In this document: positions 1 through 9,327 of the stretch, in pieces
How positions within the stretch are numbered: position 1 is the stretch's first letter
Layout: the number at the start of each line of letters is the position of its first letter
Notes under the pieces: model-generated
The model's input: the letters and a program-made list of their open reading frames with translations, nothing else
What the model was told of the DNA's origin: nothing
Database searches by the model: none
Assembly (NCBI RefSeq): GCF_014650555.1
Contig: NZ_BMVE01000001.1
Location: forward strand, 248,001-312,000
Length of the DNA: 64,000 nucleotides
Direction of reading: 5' to 3'
Source of the DNA: Streptomyces goshikiensis
GTDB taxonomy: Bacteria > Actinomycetota > Actinomycetes > Streptomycetales > Streptomycetaceae
Position numbers and translations under genes: made by a program

Positions 1-105
1 GTACCGGAAGCGGTGCTCCTCGACCTGTTCGGCGAGCAGCGCGTGCTGTTCGCGCACCGCCGCCGGTACCGCCGCGTCGCCGGCCTGCTTCTGTTCGGCT
101 GCCAT
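1..105 (-). CDS. ligA: NAD-dependent DNA ligase LigA, N-terminal fragment
   Basis: Only the first 35 codons are in the window; the gene runs off the left edge. The segment after a short variable leader (about residues 17-35, reading VREQHALLAEQVEEHRFRY) matches the start of the Ia domain of bacterial NAD-dependent ligases, where a helix ending in the H-x-Y-Y-like element contacts the NMN half of NAD. LigA seals nicks in replication and repair. The ATG is followed by a Streptomyces-like Ala/Glu/Gln-rich leader. The call rests on this short stretch and on my recollection that ligA lies close to mnmA in Streptomyces, so it is probable rather than certain. Confidence 0.72.
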   Translation of the reverse strand, partial: MAAEQKQAGDAAVPAAVREQHALLAEQVEEHRFRY

Positions 106-136
106 GCCGTGTCCTCCCGTGGCCCGTCTCAGTCCA

Positions 137-1120
137 TCACTCAGGGTTGTCGGCGAGCGACCTCGCCGCCCTGACGCAGTGCGCCTGCACCGCGCGGGCG
201 TAGGCGGGCGAAGCGCCCGCCAGACCGCACGACGGAGTGACCACGACGGACTCCGCGAGGGTCCCCGGGGCCAGCCCCAGCCTGCGCCAAAGCTTCCTGA
301 CACCCATGACGCTACCGCCCGGGTCCGACAACGGGCCGTCCACGCCGGGCACCACTCCGGCGAACAGCTTCGTGCCGCCTTCGACGGCCTCACCGATGGC
401 CTCGTCCTCGCGCTCGGTGAGCAAGGAGAAATCGAACGACACGCCCGCGGCCCCGGCCCGGCGCAGCAGTCCGAAGGGGACCTCGGGCGCGCAGGAGTGG
501 ACGATGACCTCGCCGTCGTGGACGGCGAACAGCTCGCGCAGGGTGGCCTCGACGACCTGCCGGTCGACGGCCCGGTACGTCCGGTAGCCGCTGGCGGAGC
601 GGATCCGGCCGAGCAGGACGGCGGTCAGCGACGGTTCGTCGTACTGGAGCACGATCTCGGCGCCGGGGATCCGCTTGCGCACGTCGGCGAGGTGCTCGCG
701 GACTCCCTCGGCGAGGGAGGCGGCCAGGTCACGGCAGGCGCCGGGGTCCTGGAGCATGGCCTCGCCGCCGTGCAGTTCCAGGGAGCCGGCCAGCGTCCAG
801 GGCCCGACGGCCTGGACCTTCAGCCTGCCCTCGTAGCCCTGGGTGAACTCCTCCAGGGCGTCGAGGTCCTCGCCGAGCCAGGAGCGGGCGCGCTTGCTGT
901 CGCGGCCGGGGCGGTCGCTGATCCGCCAGCCGCTGGGCTCGACGTGGGCGTACATGTCGACGAGCAGCCCGAGGGAGCGGCCGATCATGTCGGCGCCGGG
1001 GCCGCGCGCGGGCAGTTCCGCGAGGTGGGGGAACTCCTCGAAGGAGCCGGTGACGGTCTTGGCGGCCTCGCGGGCGTCGCCGCCGGGCAGGGAGCCGACT
1101 CCGGTGGCGCCGGCGGTCAT
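137..1120 (-). CDS. MetE-like cobalamin-independent methionine synthase domain protein
   Basis: A 327-residue protein shaped like the C-terminal catalytic barrel of MetE (COG0620), without the long N-terminal half of a full-length MetE. The opening GVGSLPG segment, QYDEP at about 159-163, His208-x-Cys210 in VIVHSC and Cys298 in TPSCGL correspond to the substrate and zinc-binding positions of the family, so it is probably an active zinc methyltransferase acting on a homocysteine-like thiol. The true acceptor and methyl donor are unknown for these short actinobacterial forms. Its ATG overlaps the stop of the upstream short-chain dehydrogenase by four bases (1117-1120), so the two are translationally coupled. 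It ends 32 bp from the ligA start. Confidence 0.8.
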   Translation of the reverse strand: MTAGATGVGSLPGGDAREAAKTVTGSFEEFPHLAELPARGPGADMIGRSLGLLVDMYAHVEPSGWRISDRPGRDSKRARSWLGEDLDALEEFTQGYEGRLKVQAVGPWTLAGSLELHGGEAMLQDPGACRDLAASLAEGVREHLADVRKRIPGAEIVLQYDEPSLTAVLLGRIRSASGYRTYRAVDRQVVEATLRELFAVHDGEVIVHSCAPEVPFGLLRRAGAAGVSFDFSLLTEREDEAIGEAVEGGTKLFAGVVPGVDGPLSDPGGSVMGVRKLWRRLGLAPGTLAESVVVTPSCGLAGASPAYARAVQAHCVRAARSLADNPE

Positions 1121-1806
1121 CGGCCCGGCCTCACGGACAGGTCGGCGATCTCGGCGTCGCGGGGCAGGTCCACGGCCATGAGGACCGTGGTCGCCACCGA
1201 CTCGGGGTCGATCCAGCGCTCGGGGTCGTACTCCTTGCCCTCCTGCGAATGCACCTTGGCCTGCATGGGGCTGGCGGTGCGGCCCGGGTAGACGGAGGTC
1301 ACGCGGATGCCGTTCGGCTTCTCCTCGGCGCGCAGGGCGTCGGCGAGGGCCTTGAGGCCGTGCTTGGAGGCGCCGTACGCGCCCCATTCGGCGTGGGCGG
1401 TGAGGCCGGCGCCGGAGTTCACGAAGACGACGGTGGCCTGCGAGGCCCGCAGGGTGGGCAGCAGCAGCCGGGTCACCTCGGCGGGGGCGATCAGGTTGAC
1501 GTTGAGCTGCTGGTGCCAGGTCTTGGGGCGCAGCTCGCCGACGGGGCCGAGGTCGACGATGCCGGCGATGTGCAGGAGGGAGTCGATCCGCTCGGGGACG
1601 GCCTGCTTGGAGAACGCCCATGACAGCCGGTCGGGGTCGGCGAGGTCTCCGACGAGCGCGCGCGAGCCGGGGTACCGGTCGACGAGCTGCTTGCCGCGGG
1701 CGGCGTCGCGGGCGAGCAGGACGAGGTCGTCGCCGCGGGCGTGCAGGCGGGCCGCGACGGCGGCGCCGATGCCGGAGCCGGCGCCGGTGATCAGGTGAGT
1801 AGCCAT
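1117..1806 (-). CDS. Short-chain dehydrogenase/reductase (SDR)
   Basis: A 229-residue classical SDR. The Rossmann nucleotide-binding motif TGAGSGIG is at residues 7-14, the adenine-pocket Asp at about 54-57 (GDLAD), the active-site Ser131 in VNSGAG, and Tyr144 and Lys148 in YGASK. It is a little shorter than the usual 250 residues but all catalytic positions are present. Arg residues after the second strand (LARDAARGK) favour NADPH. Substrate cannot be read from sequence. The stop overlaps the start of the MetE-like gene, so the pair forms a two-gene operon. The ATG is preceded only by a weak GGCGGC ribosome site. Confidence 0.88.
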   Translation of the reverse strand: MATHLITGAGSGIGAAVAARLHARGDDLVLLARDAARGKQLVDRYPGSRALVGDLADPDRLSWAFSKQAVPERIDSLLHIAGIVDLGPVGELRPKTWHQQLNVNLIAPAEVTRLLLPTLRASQATVVFVNSGAGLTAHAEWGAYGASKHGLKALADALRAEEKPNGIRVTSVYPGRTASPMQAKVHSQEGKEYDPERWIDPESVATTVLMAVDLPRDAEIADLSVRPGR

Positions 1807-1914
1807 GCCGCCATGCTCGCACCCCGGCCCGCCCCCCGATTCACGCGCGGGGCCGGGGCCCGTTCCCGCGGCCCCGGCCCGGGCGCCGAGGCCGCGGGCG
1901 GCCCCGGGGGCGAT

Positions 1915-1962
1915 CGCCTCCGGGGCCGCCTGCGGGGTCGCCTGCGGGGTCGCCTGCGGGCG
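1915..1962. repeat. Four tandem 12-bp units just beyond the subtilase stop
   Basis: Four head-to-tail 12-mers with consensus CGCCTGCGGGGT, at 1915, 1927, 1939 and 1951. The two central copies are identical and the outer ones differ by two bases each. The array ends seven bases before the stop codon of the secreted protease on the minus strand. It does not form an obvious terminator hairpin. Probably a slippage-generated minisatellite. Confidence 0.75.
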
Positions 1963-1968
1963 TGCGGA

Positions 1969-4900
1969 TCAGCCCGCGAGGTAGGCGCGGATGACGGTCA
2001 CCTCCGCCTTGTTGCCCGAGCCGTCGGTGACGGTGGCGCGCAGGGAGACCGAGGCGCCCTTCGCCGGGGTCTTCACGCTGACCTTGCCGGCCTTCACGGG
2101 GAGCGGCTGCCAGGTGTAGCCCTCGTCGTAGGAGACCTGGGCGGTGACCGGGGCCGCGGCCGCCGGGCCCTCGGCGGTGACCGGGAACGTCGCCGTGCGG
2201 CCCGCGGGCAGGGTGCCGTCCGGCGCGGGGCGGGCGTCGAAGCGGACGGAGGAGACGGGGAGCGCGGTGGGCGCGGCCGTCTCCTTCGAGCGGAACCACC
2301 AGGTCGCCGTCACCTTGGACGAGGTCCCGGAGAGCTCGGGCCGCAGCTGCGTGGTCGTGGTCAGCTTGTACGCCGCGTCGCCCGCCGGGACCGTGAAGGG
2401 CCCGCTCGACGCCAGCGGGGCCTGGCTGCGGCCCGCGACGACGCCGTCGCGGTAGAGGACCGTGCTGCCGGTGGCCGCGAACCAGTCGCCCGGGTGGCCG
2501 GCGCCGTCCGCCAGCAGCGGCACGGAGCCGGTGATCTCGTTGCCCTTCCGGGAGACTCCGTGGCCGGCGTCCACGCGGGGTGCGAGGACGGCCGTGCCCA
2601 GGCGCTCGTGGTAGGTGCGGCCGCCGGTGAGGGTGCGCCCGCTCTCGGCGGCGTACCAGGCGTCCTCGATCGGGAAGCCGTTCTCGTCCTGGCCGCCGCT
2701 CTGGGTGAAGGAGAGGTCCCACTTCACCTGGTCGAGCGTCGACACGTAGACCGTGGCCGTGGTCGGCAGCGGCCGCCGGATCGACAGGGAGGTCGAGGAA
2801 CTGCTGCCCGGGAGGTTGCCGAGCGCGGTGAGCGCGCCCTCCTTGCCCGGGGCCGAGCCGCCCTGTTCGACGGTGAGGACCGCCAGGTCGCGTGCCTTCA
2901 GGTGGCGGGTGTAGCCGGTGGCGAGGGCGCGTACGGGGCCGCCGAGGACGGCGTGGTACTCCGCCGAGGCGCCGTCCCGCCAGTGCACGTCCCACTGCTG
3001 GCTGAGCGTGCCCGCCGCGGGCGCCGGGCCGAGCTGGCGGGTGCGGAACCCGGTGAGCGAGTCGAGCCAGAAGCCGAAACCGTACTCGGCGTCGCCCTCG
3101 CGCAGGGTGTACGAGGGCATCGCGAACTGGGCGACCGCCGAGGTGGCGGGGACCGTGATGTCCACGGGCCTGGTGGTGCGCGCGTCGAGCGTCACCGTGG
3201 TGTCACCGGTGATGTCGAGCCGGGGCTGGACGATCCAGTCGGCGCCCTTGGTCAGGTCGAGCGGGTCGACGGCGAGGGACGCGTCGAGCAGGTACCCGCC
3301 CTTGGGGACGCGCAGTTTGACGGTGCCGGAGGCGTCGTACGCCTCGAAGCGCAGGGCGCTCGCACCGCCCTTGACGCCCTGGAGGGTGGTGCCGTAGTTC
3401 TTCGTCGGCTTCCCGTCCCGCCCGAGGTGACGCAGCGTCACATCATAGGACTCGGGCTCGCGTTCGACCACGGCGCCGGTACGGACGCTCTGCTCGCCGC
3501 CCGCCGCCGTCGCGACCGCGTACGCGCTGTAGGTGCCGTCCAGGGTCCCGCCGAGGCGGGTGTCGGCGCTCAGCGTGGTCTCGGCGGTCCCGCCCGCCGG
3601 GACGGTGAGCCGCCGGGCGCCGAGGGTGAAGAAGCCCTCGGGCGCGGGCTTGCCGTCGGGGCCGCTGCCGGTGACGGCGAGGTCGAGGGTGACGGGCGTG
3701 CCGCCGAGGTTGCGGTACGTGATCTTCCGCGACTGCGGGGTGTCGTCGGCGTGCGGCCAGCGCTGCGTGCCGAAGCTCAGCGCCGCTTCCTGGGCGACCA
3801 CGCTCTGGCGCAGCGCGGCGTCGACGGCGATCCGGCCGGTGCCCTGCTGGAACGGGGTGTACGCCGCGCCCTTGGCGGAGGCGGTCAGCGCGCCCTTGAG
3901 CTCCGCGCCCTTCCAGGCGGGGTGCTGCTGCTTGAGCAGGGCGGCGGCTCCCGCGACGTGCGGGGTGGCCATGGAGGTTCCGGAGATGGTCAGGTACCCG
4001 GGCGGGTTCTGGCCTGTCTCGCGGTCGATGACGCTGCCGGGGGCGGCGGCCGCGGTGATGTCGACGCCGGGGGCGGTGACGTCCGGCTTGACGGCGCCGT
4101 CGCCGGTGCGGGGGCCGGTGCTGGAGAAGTCGGCGAGGGCGTCGGCGTCGTCGACGGCGCCGACGGTGAGGGCGGCGTCGGCGCTGCCCGGGGAGTTGAC
4201 GGTGCCGGGTCCGCCGCGGCCGCTGTTGCCGGCGGCGATGGCGAAGAGCACGCCCTTGTCGGCGCTGAGTTTGCCGACGGCCGCTTCGAGCGGGTCGACT
4301 TGGGCGGTGTCGGGGCCGCCGAGGCTGAGGTTGACGATGTCGGCGCCCTGGGCGACGGCCCATTCCATGCCGGCGAGGATGCCGGAGTCGTCGCCGGAGC
4401 CGTTGTCGTCGAGGACCTTGCCGTTCAGGAGTTTCGCGCCGGGCGCGACGCCCTTGAAGGCGCCGGCCGAGCGGGCGCCCGTACCGGCGGCGATGGAGGC
4501 GACGTGCGTGCCGTGGCCGAAGTGGTCCCGGGCGTCCGCGGCGGTGGAGAAGTTCTGTTCGGCGACGACCTGGCCGGCGAGGTCGGCGTGGGTGGCGTCG
4601 ACGCCGGTGTCGAGGACGGCGATCTTGACGCCTGCGCCGTCGTATCCGGCGGCCCACGCCTTGTCGGCGCCGATCTGCCGGGTGCTCTTGTCGAGGGTGG
4701 CGGTGCGCACGGCGTCGAGCCAGACGGTGGCGATGCCGGGGGCGGCGGCGCGGCGGCCGGTGCCCTGCTGGGGGTCGGTCAGCGCCTCCCAGACTCCGGC
4801 GGCGTCCTCGGGGGCCGCGCTGACGGCTTCGGCGCCGAGGGTGGAGTACGTACGGGTCACCTTGAGGCCGTCGGCGGCGCGCAGGGCGGACCGGGCGGCG

Positions 4901-5343
4901 GGGGCGGCCCCGCCCTCGTAGCCGACGATCAGCTGGAGCCGGCCGGAGCGGCGGTCCCGGTACTCGGGGCGGCTCAGCTCGGTGACGTCGAAGAGCCGGG
5001 GGTCGAGCTTTCCGGCGCGGATCAGGGACTGGGCGTCGTAGGGCAGGACGCTGGTGTGGCCGCCCGCGCGGCGCAGCGAGACGGGTATGTGCTCGCGGCC
5101 CTTGGCGCGTTCGAGGCCGATCGGTCTGCCGGCGGCGTCGAGGACGACGCGGTCGCCGGTGACGAGGGTGATGCGGCTGGTCTTCGAGCCGGCGGCCGCC
5201 GCGGGTTGCGCGGCGGCCGGGTCGTCTGAGGAGCGCGGTGCGGGCGCGGCCGTGGCCGGGGTGGTCAGCCCCGCCGCGAGCGCGAGAGCGGCGGCCGCGG
5301 CGGCCGAGGCCGCCGCCCCCGCCCTGCCGTGATGGTTGCGCAC
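1969..5343 (-). CDS. Large secreted subtilisin-like serine protease (S8)
   Basis: A 1124-residue secreted protease starting at a GTG with a strong AGGGGGAA ribosome site. Residues 1-33 are a signal peptide with an alanine-rich core. A propeptide of roughly 50-220 follows. The S8 catalytic domain carries Asp245 (AVLDTGVD), His277 (GHGTHVA), the oxyanion Asn373 (AAGNSG) and Ser457 (GTSMATPHVAG), so it should be active. The roughly 600 residues after the catalytic domain are beta-rich and likely form fibronectin-like and accessory domains; no sortase motif or transmembrane anchor is seen at the end (VIRAYLAG). This size and layout match the large S8 proteases that Streptomyces secrete. Monocistronic; its promoter should lie in 5344-5404. 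Confidence 0.93.
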   Translation of the reverse strand: MRNHHGRAGAAASAAAAAALALAAGLTTPATAAPAPRSSDDPAAAQPAAAAGSKTSRITLVTGDRVVLDAAGRPIGLERAKGREHIPVSLRRAGGHTSVLPYDAQSLIRAGKLDPRLFDVTELSRPEYRDRRSGRLQLIVGYEGGAAPAARSALRAADGLKVTRTYSTLGAEAVSAAPEDAAGVWEALTDPQQGTGRRAAAPGIATVWLDAVRTATLDKSTRQIGADKAWAAGYDGAGVKIAVLDTGVDATHADLAGQVVAEQNFSTAADARDHFGHGTHVASIAAGTGARSAGAFKGVAPGAKLLNGKVLDDNGSGDDSGILAGMEWAVAQGADIVNLSLGGPDTAQVDPLEAAVGKLSADKGVLFAIAAGNSGRGGPGTVNSPGSADAALTVGAVDDADALADFSSTGPRTGDGAVKPDVTAPGVDITAAAAPGSVIDRETGQNPPGYLTISGTSMATPHVAGAAALLKQQHPAWKGAELKGALTASAKGAAYTPFQQGTGRIAVDAALRQSVVAQEAALSFGTQRWPHADDTPQSRKITYRNLGGTPVTLDLAVTGSGPDGKPAPEGFFTLGARRLTVPAGGTAETTLSADTRLGGTLDGTYSAYAVATAAGGEQSVRTGAVVEREPESYDVTLRHLGRDGKPTKNYGTTLQGVKGGASALRFEAYDASGTVKLRVPKGGYLLDASLAVDPLDLTKGADWIVQPRLDITGDTTVTLDARTTRPVDITVPATSAVAQFAMPSYTLREGDAEYGFGFWLDSLTGFRTRQLGPAPAAGTLSQQWDVHWRDGASAEYHAVLGGPVRALATGYTRHLKARDLAVLTVEQGGSAPGKEGALTALGNLPGSSSSTSLSIRRPLPTTATVYVSTLDQVKWDLSFTQSGGQDENGFPIEDAWYAAESGRTLTGGRTYHERLGTAVLAPRVDAGHGVSRKGNEITGSVPLLADGAGHPGDWFAATGSTVLYRDGVVAGRSQAPLASSGPFTVPAGDAAYKLTTTTQLRPELSGTSSKVTATWWFRSKETAAPTALPVSSVRFDARPAPDGTLPAGRTATFPVTAEGPAAAAPVTAQVSYDEGYTWQPLPVKAGKVSVKTPAKGASVSLRATVTDGSGNKAEVTVIRAYLAG

Positions 5344-5404
5344 GTGGTTCCCCCTGGGAGAAGGGTGCAGGAACCACGCAGTATGCCGAGGGAGTGACGG
5401 GGCA

Positions 5405-6385
5405 TCAATGGGGCGTCAGAACGGCGGAGTTGGGCTGGAAGGTGCGGCGGTAGGCGATCGGTGAGATCCCGAGGCCGGCGCGCATGTGCTGGCGCAGGGA
5501 GTTGGCGGAGCCGAATCCGGCCCGGTGCGCGACCAGGTCGACCGGCAGGTCACTGGACTCCAGCAACTGGCGCGCGATCTCCAGGCGTTGGCCGGTGAGC
5601 CACTGCACCGGGGTCATGCCGACCTCGTCGCGGAAGCGCCGGGTGAAGGTGCGCAGGCTCATCCGGGCGTGCTCGGCGAGCTCGGCGAGGGTGATCGGCT
5701 CGGCGAGGCGTTCCAGGGCCCAGGCGCGGGTGGCGGTGGTCGTGGCCACGGTGGGTTCGGGGACGGGCCGGTCGATGTACTGGGCCTGGCCGCCGTCGCG
5801 CCACGGCGGTACGACGCACAGCCGGGCGGCGCGGTTGGCGGCGGCGGTGCCGTGGTCCTGGCGGACCATGTAGAGGCAGAGGTCCACGCCGGCGGCGACC
5901 CCGGCGGAGGTGAGGATGTCCCCGTCGTCGACGAAGAGGACGTCCTCGTCGAGCTTGACGCGCGGGAAGGCGCGCTGGAAGGCGGGCGCCTTGATCCAGT
6001 GCGTGGTGGCGGGCCGGCCGTCGAGCAGCCCGGCGGCGGCGAGCACGTAGGTGCCGGTGCAGATCGACACCAGCCGGGTGCCGGGGCGGATCGCGGCGAG
6101 GGCGCCGGCGAGCGGCCCGGGCAGCGGGACGCCCTGCTCCAGGGTCATCATCACGTTGGTCGGCGGGATGATCACCGTGTCGGCGGCCGCGAGGGCCTCC
6201 GGACCCGCCGAGACGCCGACGGTGAAGCCCGCGTCACTGGTCACGGGCAGGCCGTCGACGGTGCAGACGGTCACCTCGTAGAGCGGGCCGCCGTCCTCGC
6301 CGCGGGCGTTGCCGAAGACCCGGGACGGCATCCCGAGCTCGAACGGAGGGACACCTTCGAGGGCGAGTACGGCGATTTTGTGCAT
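5405..6385 (-). CDS. GlxA-type transcriptional regulator (DJ-1/PfpI + AraC HTH)
   Basis: A 326-residue two-domain regulator. Residues 1-180 form a DJ-1/PfpI-like domain with a nucleophile-elbow Cys109 in SICTGTY. Residues 215-318 hold two helix-turn-helix motifs of the AraC family (LAEHARMSLRTFTRRFRDE and VAHRAGFGSANSLRQHMR). Such proteins sense small molecules through the N-terminal domain and bind DNA at the C-terminus. The gene diverges from an NADP-dependent oxidoreductase across 114 bp, which makes that gene the most likely target. Effector unknown. Confidence 0.9.
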   Translation of the reverse strand: MHKIAVLALEGVPPFELGMPSRVFGNARGEDGGPLYEVTVCTVDGLPVTSDAGFTVGVSAGPEALAAADTVIIPPTNVMMTLEQGVPLPGPLAGALAAIRPGTRLVSICTGTYVLAAAGLLDGRPATTHWIKAPAFQRAFPRVKLDEDVLFVDDGDILTSAGVAAGVDLCLYMVRQDHGTAAANRAARLCVVPPWRDGGQAQYIDRPVPEPTVATTTATRAWALERLAEPITLAELAEHARMSLRTFTRRFRDEVGMTPVQWLTGQRLEIARQLLESSDLPVDLVAHRAGFGSANSLRQHMRAGLGISPIAYRRTFQPNSAVLTPH

Positions 6386-6499
6386 GGCCAGATCCTGTCA
6401 CATGGTGGCCGTCCGGTCAGCACCACGCGGAGGAAAAGGCGGCGAAGCTGGTCACACCGCCGGGGAAATCCGGACGGAACAACCCGAAGGAGACACATC

Positions 6500-7423
6500 A
6501 TGCGTGCCGTAGTCGTCAGCCAGTGGGGCGGACCCGAGGTGCTCACCGAGACCGAGACCGACCGGCCGGAGCCGGGCATGGGCGAGATCCTGGTGCGGGT
6601 CCACGCGGCCGGGGTGAACCCGGTGGACTGGAAGACCCGCGAGAGCGGCGGCCTGATCCCCTGGGGCCCGGTCCCCGCGGTCGGCTGGGACGTGTCCGGC
6701 ACGGTCGAGGCGGTAGGCGGCGGGGTGACCCTGTTCCAGCCGGGCGACGAGGTCTTCGGAATGCCGCGCTTCCCGCAGCAGGCCGGGGCGTACGCGGAGT
6801 ACGTGACGGCGCCCGCGCGGCACTTCGCGCGCAAGCCCGGGGGCATCGACCACGTCGGCGCGGCGGCGCTGCCGCTGGCCGCGCTGACCGCGTGGCAGGC
6901 GCTGGTGGACACGGCCGGCCTGCGGGCCGGACAGCGGGTGCTGGTGCACGCGGCGGCGGGCGGGGTCGGCCACTTCGCGGTGCAGATCGCCAAGGCGCGC
7001 GGCGCGTACGTGATCGGCACGGCCAGCGCCGGGAAGCACGAGCTGCTGCGCGAGCTGGGCGCGGACGAGGTGATCGACTACCGCTCCACGGCCTTCGAGG
7101 ACGCGGTGTCCGACGTGGACATCGTGATCGACGCGATCGGCGGGGAGTACGGCGAGCGCTCGCTGAAGGTCCTCAAGGCGGGCGGCCACCTGGTGACCCT
7201 GCCGGGGCCGGACGGCGTCCCGGCCGAGGCGCCGGGCGTCCGCACCGGCTGGACGCTGGTGGAGCCGGACTACCGCGGCCTGGTGGAGATCGCGGCGCTG
7301 GTCGAGGCCGGCTCCCTGCGCCCGGTGATCGACACGGTCCTCCCCCTCGCGCAGGCGGCGAAGGCGCACGAGATCGGCGAGCAGGGCCGCACCACGGGCA
7401 AGATCGTCCTGACGGTCGTCTGA
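6500..7423 (+). CDS. NADP-dependent zinc-free quinone oxidoreductase (MDR family)
   Basis: A 307-residue medium-chain reductase of the quinone oxidoreductase/zeta-crystallin branch. The GroES-like half covers about 1-115 and includes GVNPVDWKTR. The Rossmann half carries AAAGGVGHFAVQ for NADPH. The catalytic-zinc and structural-zinc cysteines of alcohol dehydrogenases are absent, as is normal for this branch. The ATG at 6500 is chosen over upstream in-frame codons because GAAGGAG lies eight bases in front. Divergent from the GlxA-type regulator; probably reduces a quinone or enone and may be induced through that regulator. Confidence 0.9.
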   Translation: MRAVVVSQWGGPEVLTETETDRPEPGMGEILVRVHAAGVNPVDWKTRESGGLIPWGPVPAVGWDVSGTVEAVGGGVTLFQPGDEVFGMPRFPQQAGAYAEYVTAPARHFARKPGGIDHVGAAALPLAALTAWQALVDTAGLRAGQRVLVHAAAGGVGHFAVQIAKARGAYVIGTASAGKHELLRELGADEVIDYRSTAFEDAVSDVDIVIDAIGGEYGERSLKVLKAGGHLVTLPGPDGVPAEAPGVRTGWTLVEPDYRGLVEIAALVEAGSLRPVIDTVLPLAQAAKAHEIGEQGRTTGKIVLTVV

Positions 7424-7479
7424 CCGGCCGCGCCGCCTGACCCGCCCCCGGCAGCGGCGGCGGGCCGGACGGCGGTGGG

Positions 7480-8619
7480 TCAGACGGCGGCGGGGGCGGT
7501 CTCGGCGCGGGTGGTCGTCGCGATGGTGGCGGAGCCGACGACCCGGGTGCCGTCGTACAGCACGATGGCCTGGCCGGGGGCGACGCCGCGGACCGGCTCG
7601 GAGAAGCGGACCCGCAGCTCCTCCTCCACCAGCTCCGCGAAGACCTCGGTCTCCCCGCCGTGGGCGCGCAGCTGCGCGGTGTAGGTGCCGGGCGCGGCGG
7701 CGGTGGAGCCGCACCAGCGCGGGCGGATCGCGGTGAGCGCGGTGACGTCCAGGGCCTCGACGGGGCCGACCGTGACCGTGTTGTTCACCGGGGAGATGTC
7801 CAGGACGTAGCGCGGCTTGCCGTCCGCCGCGGGGTGCCCGATGCGCAGGCCCTTGCGCTGGCCGATGGTGAAGCCGAAGGCGCCCTCGTGGGTGCCCACC
7901 TTTTCGCCGGACTCGTCGACGATGTCGCCCTCGGCCTTGCCGAGGCGCTTCGCGAGGAAGCCCTGGGTGTCGCCGTCGGCGATGAAGCAGATGTCGTGGC
8001 TGTCGGGCTTCTTCGCGACGGCCAGACCGCGCCGCTCGGCCTCCGCGCGGATCTCTTCCTTCGTCGTCAGGGTGTCGCCGAGCGGGAACAGCGCGTGCGC
8101 GAGCTGCTTCTCGTCGAGGACGCCGAGGACGTAGGACTGGTCCTTGGCCATGTCGGAGGCCCGGTGCAGCTCGCGCGAGCCGTCCTCGTTCAGGACGACG
8201 GTGGCGTAGTGGCCGGTGCAGACCGCGTCGAAGCCGAGGGCGAGCGCCTTGTCGAGCAGCGCCGCGAACTTGATCTTCTCGTTGCAGCGCAGGCAGGGGT
8301 TCGGGGTGCGCCCGGCCTCGTACTCGGAGATGAAGTCCTCGACGACGTCCTCGCGGAAGCGCTCGGCGAGGTCCCAGACGTAGAAGGGGATGCCGATGAC
8401 GTCGGCGGCGCGGCGGGCGTCGCGGGAGTCCTCGATCGTGCAGCAGCCGCGCGCGCCGGTCCGGAACGATTGCGGGTTCGCGGAGAGCGCCAGGTGGACG
8501 CCGGTCACGTCGTGCCCGGCTTCGGCCGCGCGGGCGGCGGCGACGGCGGAGTCCACGCCGCCGGACATGGCGGCCAGGACGCGAAGGGGGCGGGCGGTGC
8601 GCGGCAGGTTCTCAGTCAT
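7480..8619 (-). CDS. mnmA: tRNA-specific 2-thiouridylase MnmA
   Basis: A 379-residue ATP-dependent enzyme that puts sulfur on U34 of Lys, Glu and Gln tRNAs. The PP-loop SGGVDS is at 19-24, the catalytic Cys109 is in NPCLRCN, the second catalytic Cys211 is in DICFI, and the tRNA-binding and C-terminal barrel segments follow ([14 protein letters not shown]). The ATG at 8619 is preceded by GGAAGG at good spacing. Sulfur would come from a cysteine desulfurase; one lies upstream on the same strand (9324-10487), separated by an amidase gene on the other strand. mnmA and the amidase share a 69-bp divergent promoter region. Confidence 0.96.
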   Translation of the reverse strand: MTENLPRTARPLRVLAAMSGGVDSAVAAARAAEAGHDVTGVHLALSANPQSFRTGARGCCTIEDSRDARRAADVIGIPFYVWDLAERFREDVVEDFISEYEAGRTPNPCLRCNEKIKFAALLDKALALGFDAVCTGHYATVVLNEDGSRELHRASDMAKDQSYVLGVLDEKQLAHALFPLGDTLTTKEEIRAEAERRGLAVAKKPDSHDICFIADGDTQGFLAKRLGKAEGDIVDESGEKVGTHEGAFGFTIGQRKGLRIGHPAADGKPRYVLDISPVNNTVTVGPVEALDVTALTAIRPRWCGSTAAAPGTYTAQLRAHGGETEVFAELVEEELRVRFSEPVRGVAPGQAIVLYDGTRVVGSATIATTTRAETAPAAV

Positions 8620-8688
8620 AGCGCCTTCCAGAGTACGGGGGAACCGAGCGGGGTCACAGCGCGTTATCGGGTTCGGGGGGTGGATCGC

Positions 8689-9327
8689 ATGGTGCGGATG
8701 GGTCGCAGGGCGGTGTTGTTCGGAGGGCTCGGGGTGCTCGCGGTGGCGGGGATCGCCGCGCGGGATGAGATCGAGCGCGCGTGGTGGCTGCTGCCGGGGG
8801 TGTCCAAGCCCCGCAAGGAGGGCGAGCTGGACCACGCGGGCGCGAGCTGGACGTCGGCGTCGCCGGCGAACTGGCGGATGGCGGACCGGCCCGACGACTA
8901 CCGGGTGGACCGGATCGTCGTGCATGTCACACAGGGCAGCTTCGAATCGTCGGTGGACGCCTTCAAGAACCCGTGGCACAAGGCGTCGGCGCACTACATA
9001 GTCCGCCAGGACGGCCACGTCGAGCAGATGGTGCGCGAGCTGGACATCGCCTTCCACGCGGGCAACCGCTCGATGAACGAGCGCAGCGTCGGCATCGAGC
9101 ACGAGGGGTTCGTGGACCGGCCGAAGGACTTCACGGACGAGATGTACGCGGCTTCGGCGCGGCTCGCGGCCGACGTCTGCCACCGGTACGGCATACCGGT
9201 GGACCGAAGACACATACTCGGCCACTCCGAGGTGCCGGGCGCCGACCACACGGACCCGGGCAGCCACTGGGACTGGGACCGCTACATCCGCATGGTCGGC
9301 GAGGCGCTGGCGGCGACGGCCGCCTAG
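8689..9327 (+). CDS. N-acetylmuramoyl-L-alanine amidase (Amidase_2), exported
   Basis: A 212-residue exported zinc amidase that cleaves the bond between muramic acid and the stem peptide. The N-terminus has an arginine pair followed by a hydrophobic stretch (RRAVLFGG, then about 15 hydrophobic residues), which resembles a Tat signal or a signal anchor. The amidase domain shows the zinc ligands in VVHVTQG and ADHTDPG and the typical [10 protein letters not shown]. The ATG at 8689 is chosen for the GGGGGG run eight bases upstream; an ATG at 8698 and a GTG at 8680 are alternatives. The stop TAG shares the bases CTAG with the stop of the convergent desulfurase. Confidence 0.9.
   Translation: MVRMGRRAVLFGGLGVLAVAGIAARDEIERAWWLLPGVSKPRKEGELDHAGASWTSASPANWRMADRPDDYRVDRIVVHVTQGSFESSVDAFKNPWHKASAHYIVRQDGHVEQMVRELDIAFHAGNRSMNERSVGIEHEGFVDRPKDFTDEMYAASARLAADVCHRYGIPVDRRHILGHSEVPGADHTDPGSHWDWDRYIRMVGEALAATAA

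Noticed and set aside
137..1822. 561-codon frame fusing the MetE-like protein to an upstream part
   Set aside because: The upstream part is the out-of-frame reading of the SDR gene; the MetE-like ATG at 1120 overlaps the SDR stop.
1741..5229. 1162-codon open frame on the plus strand opposite the subtilase
   Set aside because: It is the antisense shadow of a clear S8 protease; its protein is Gly/Ala/Arg-rich with no domain or signal.
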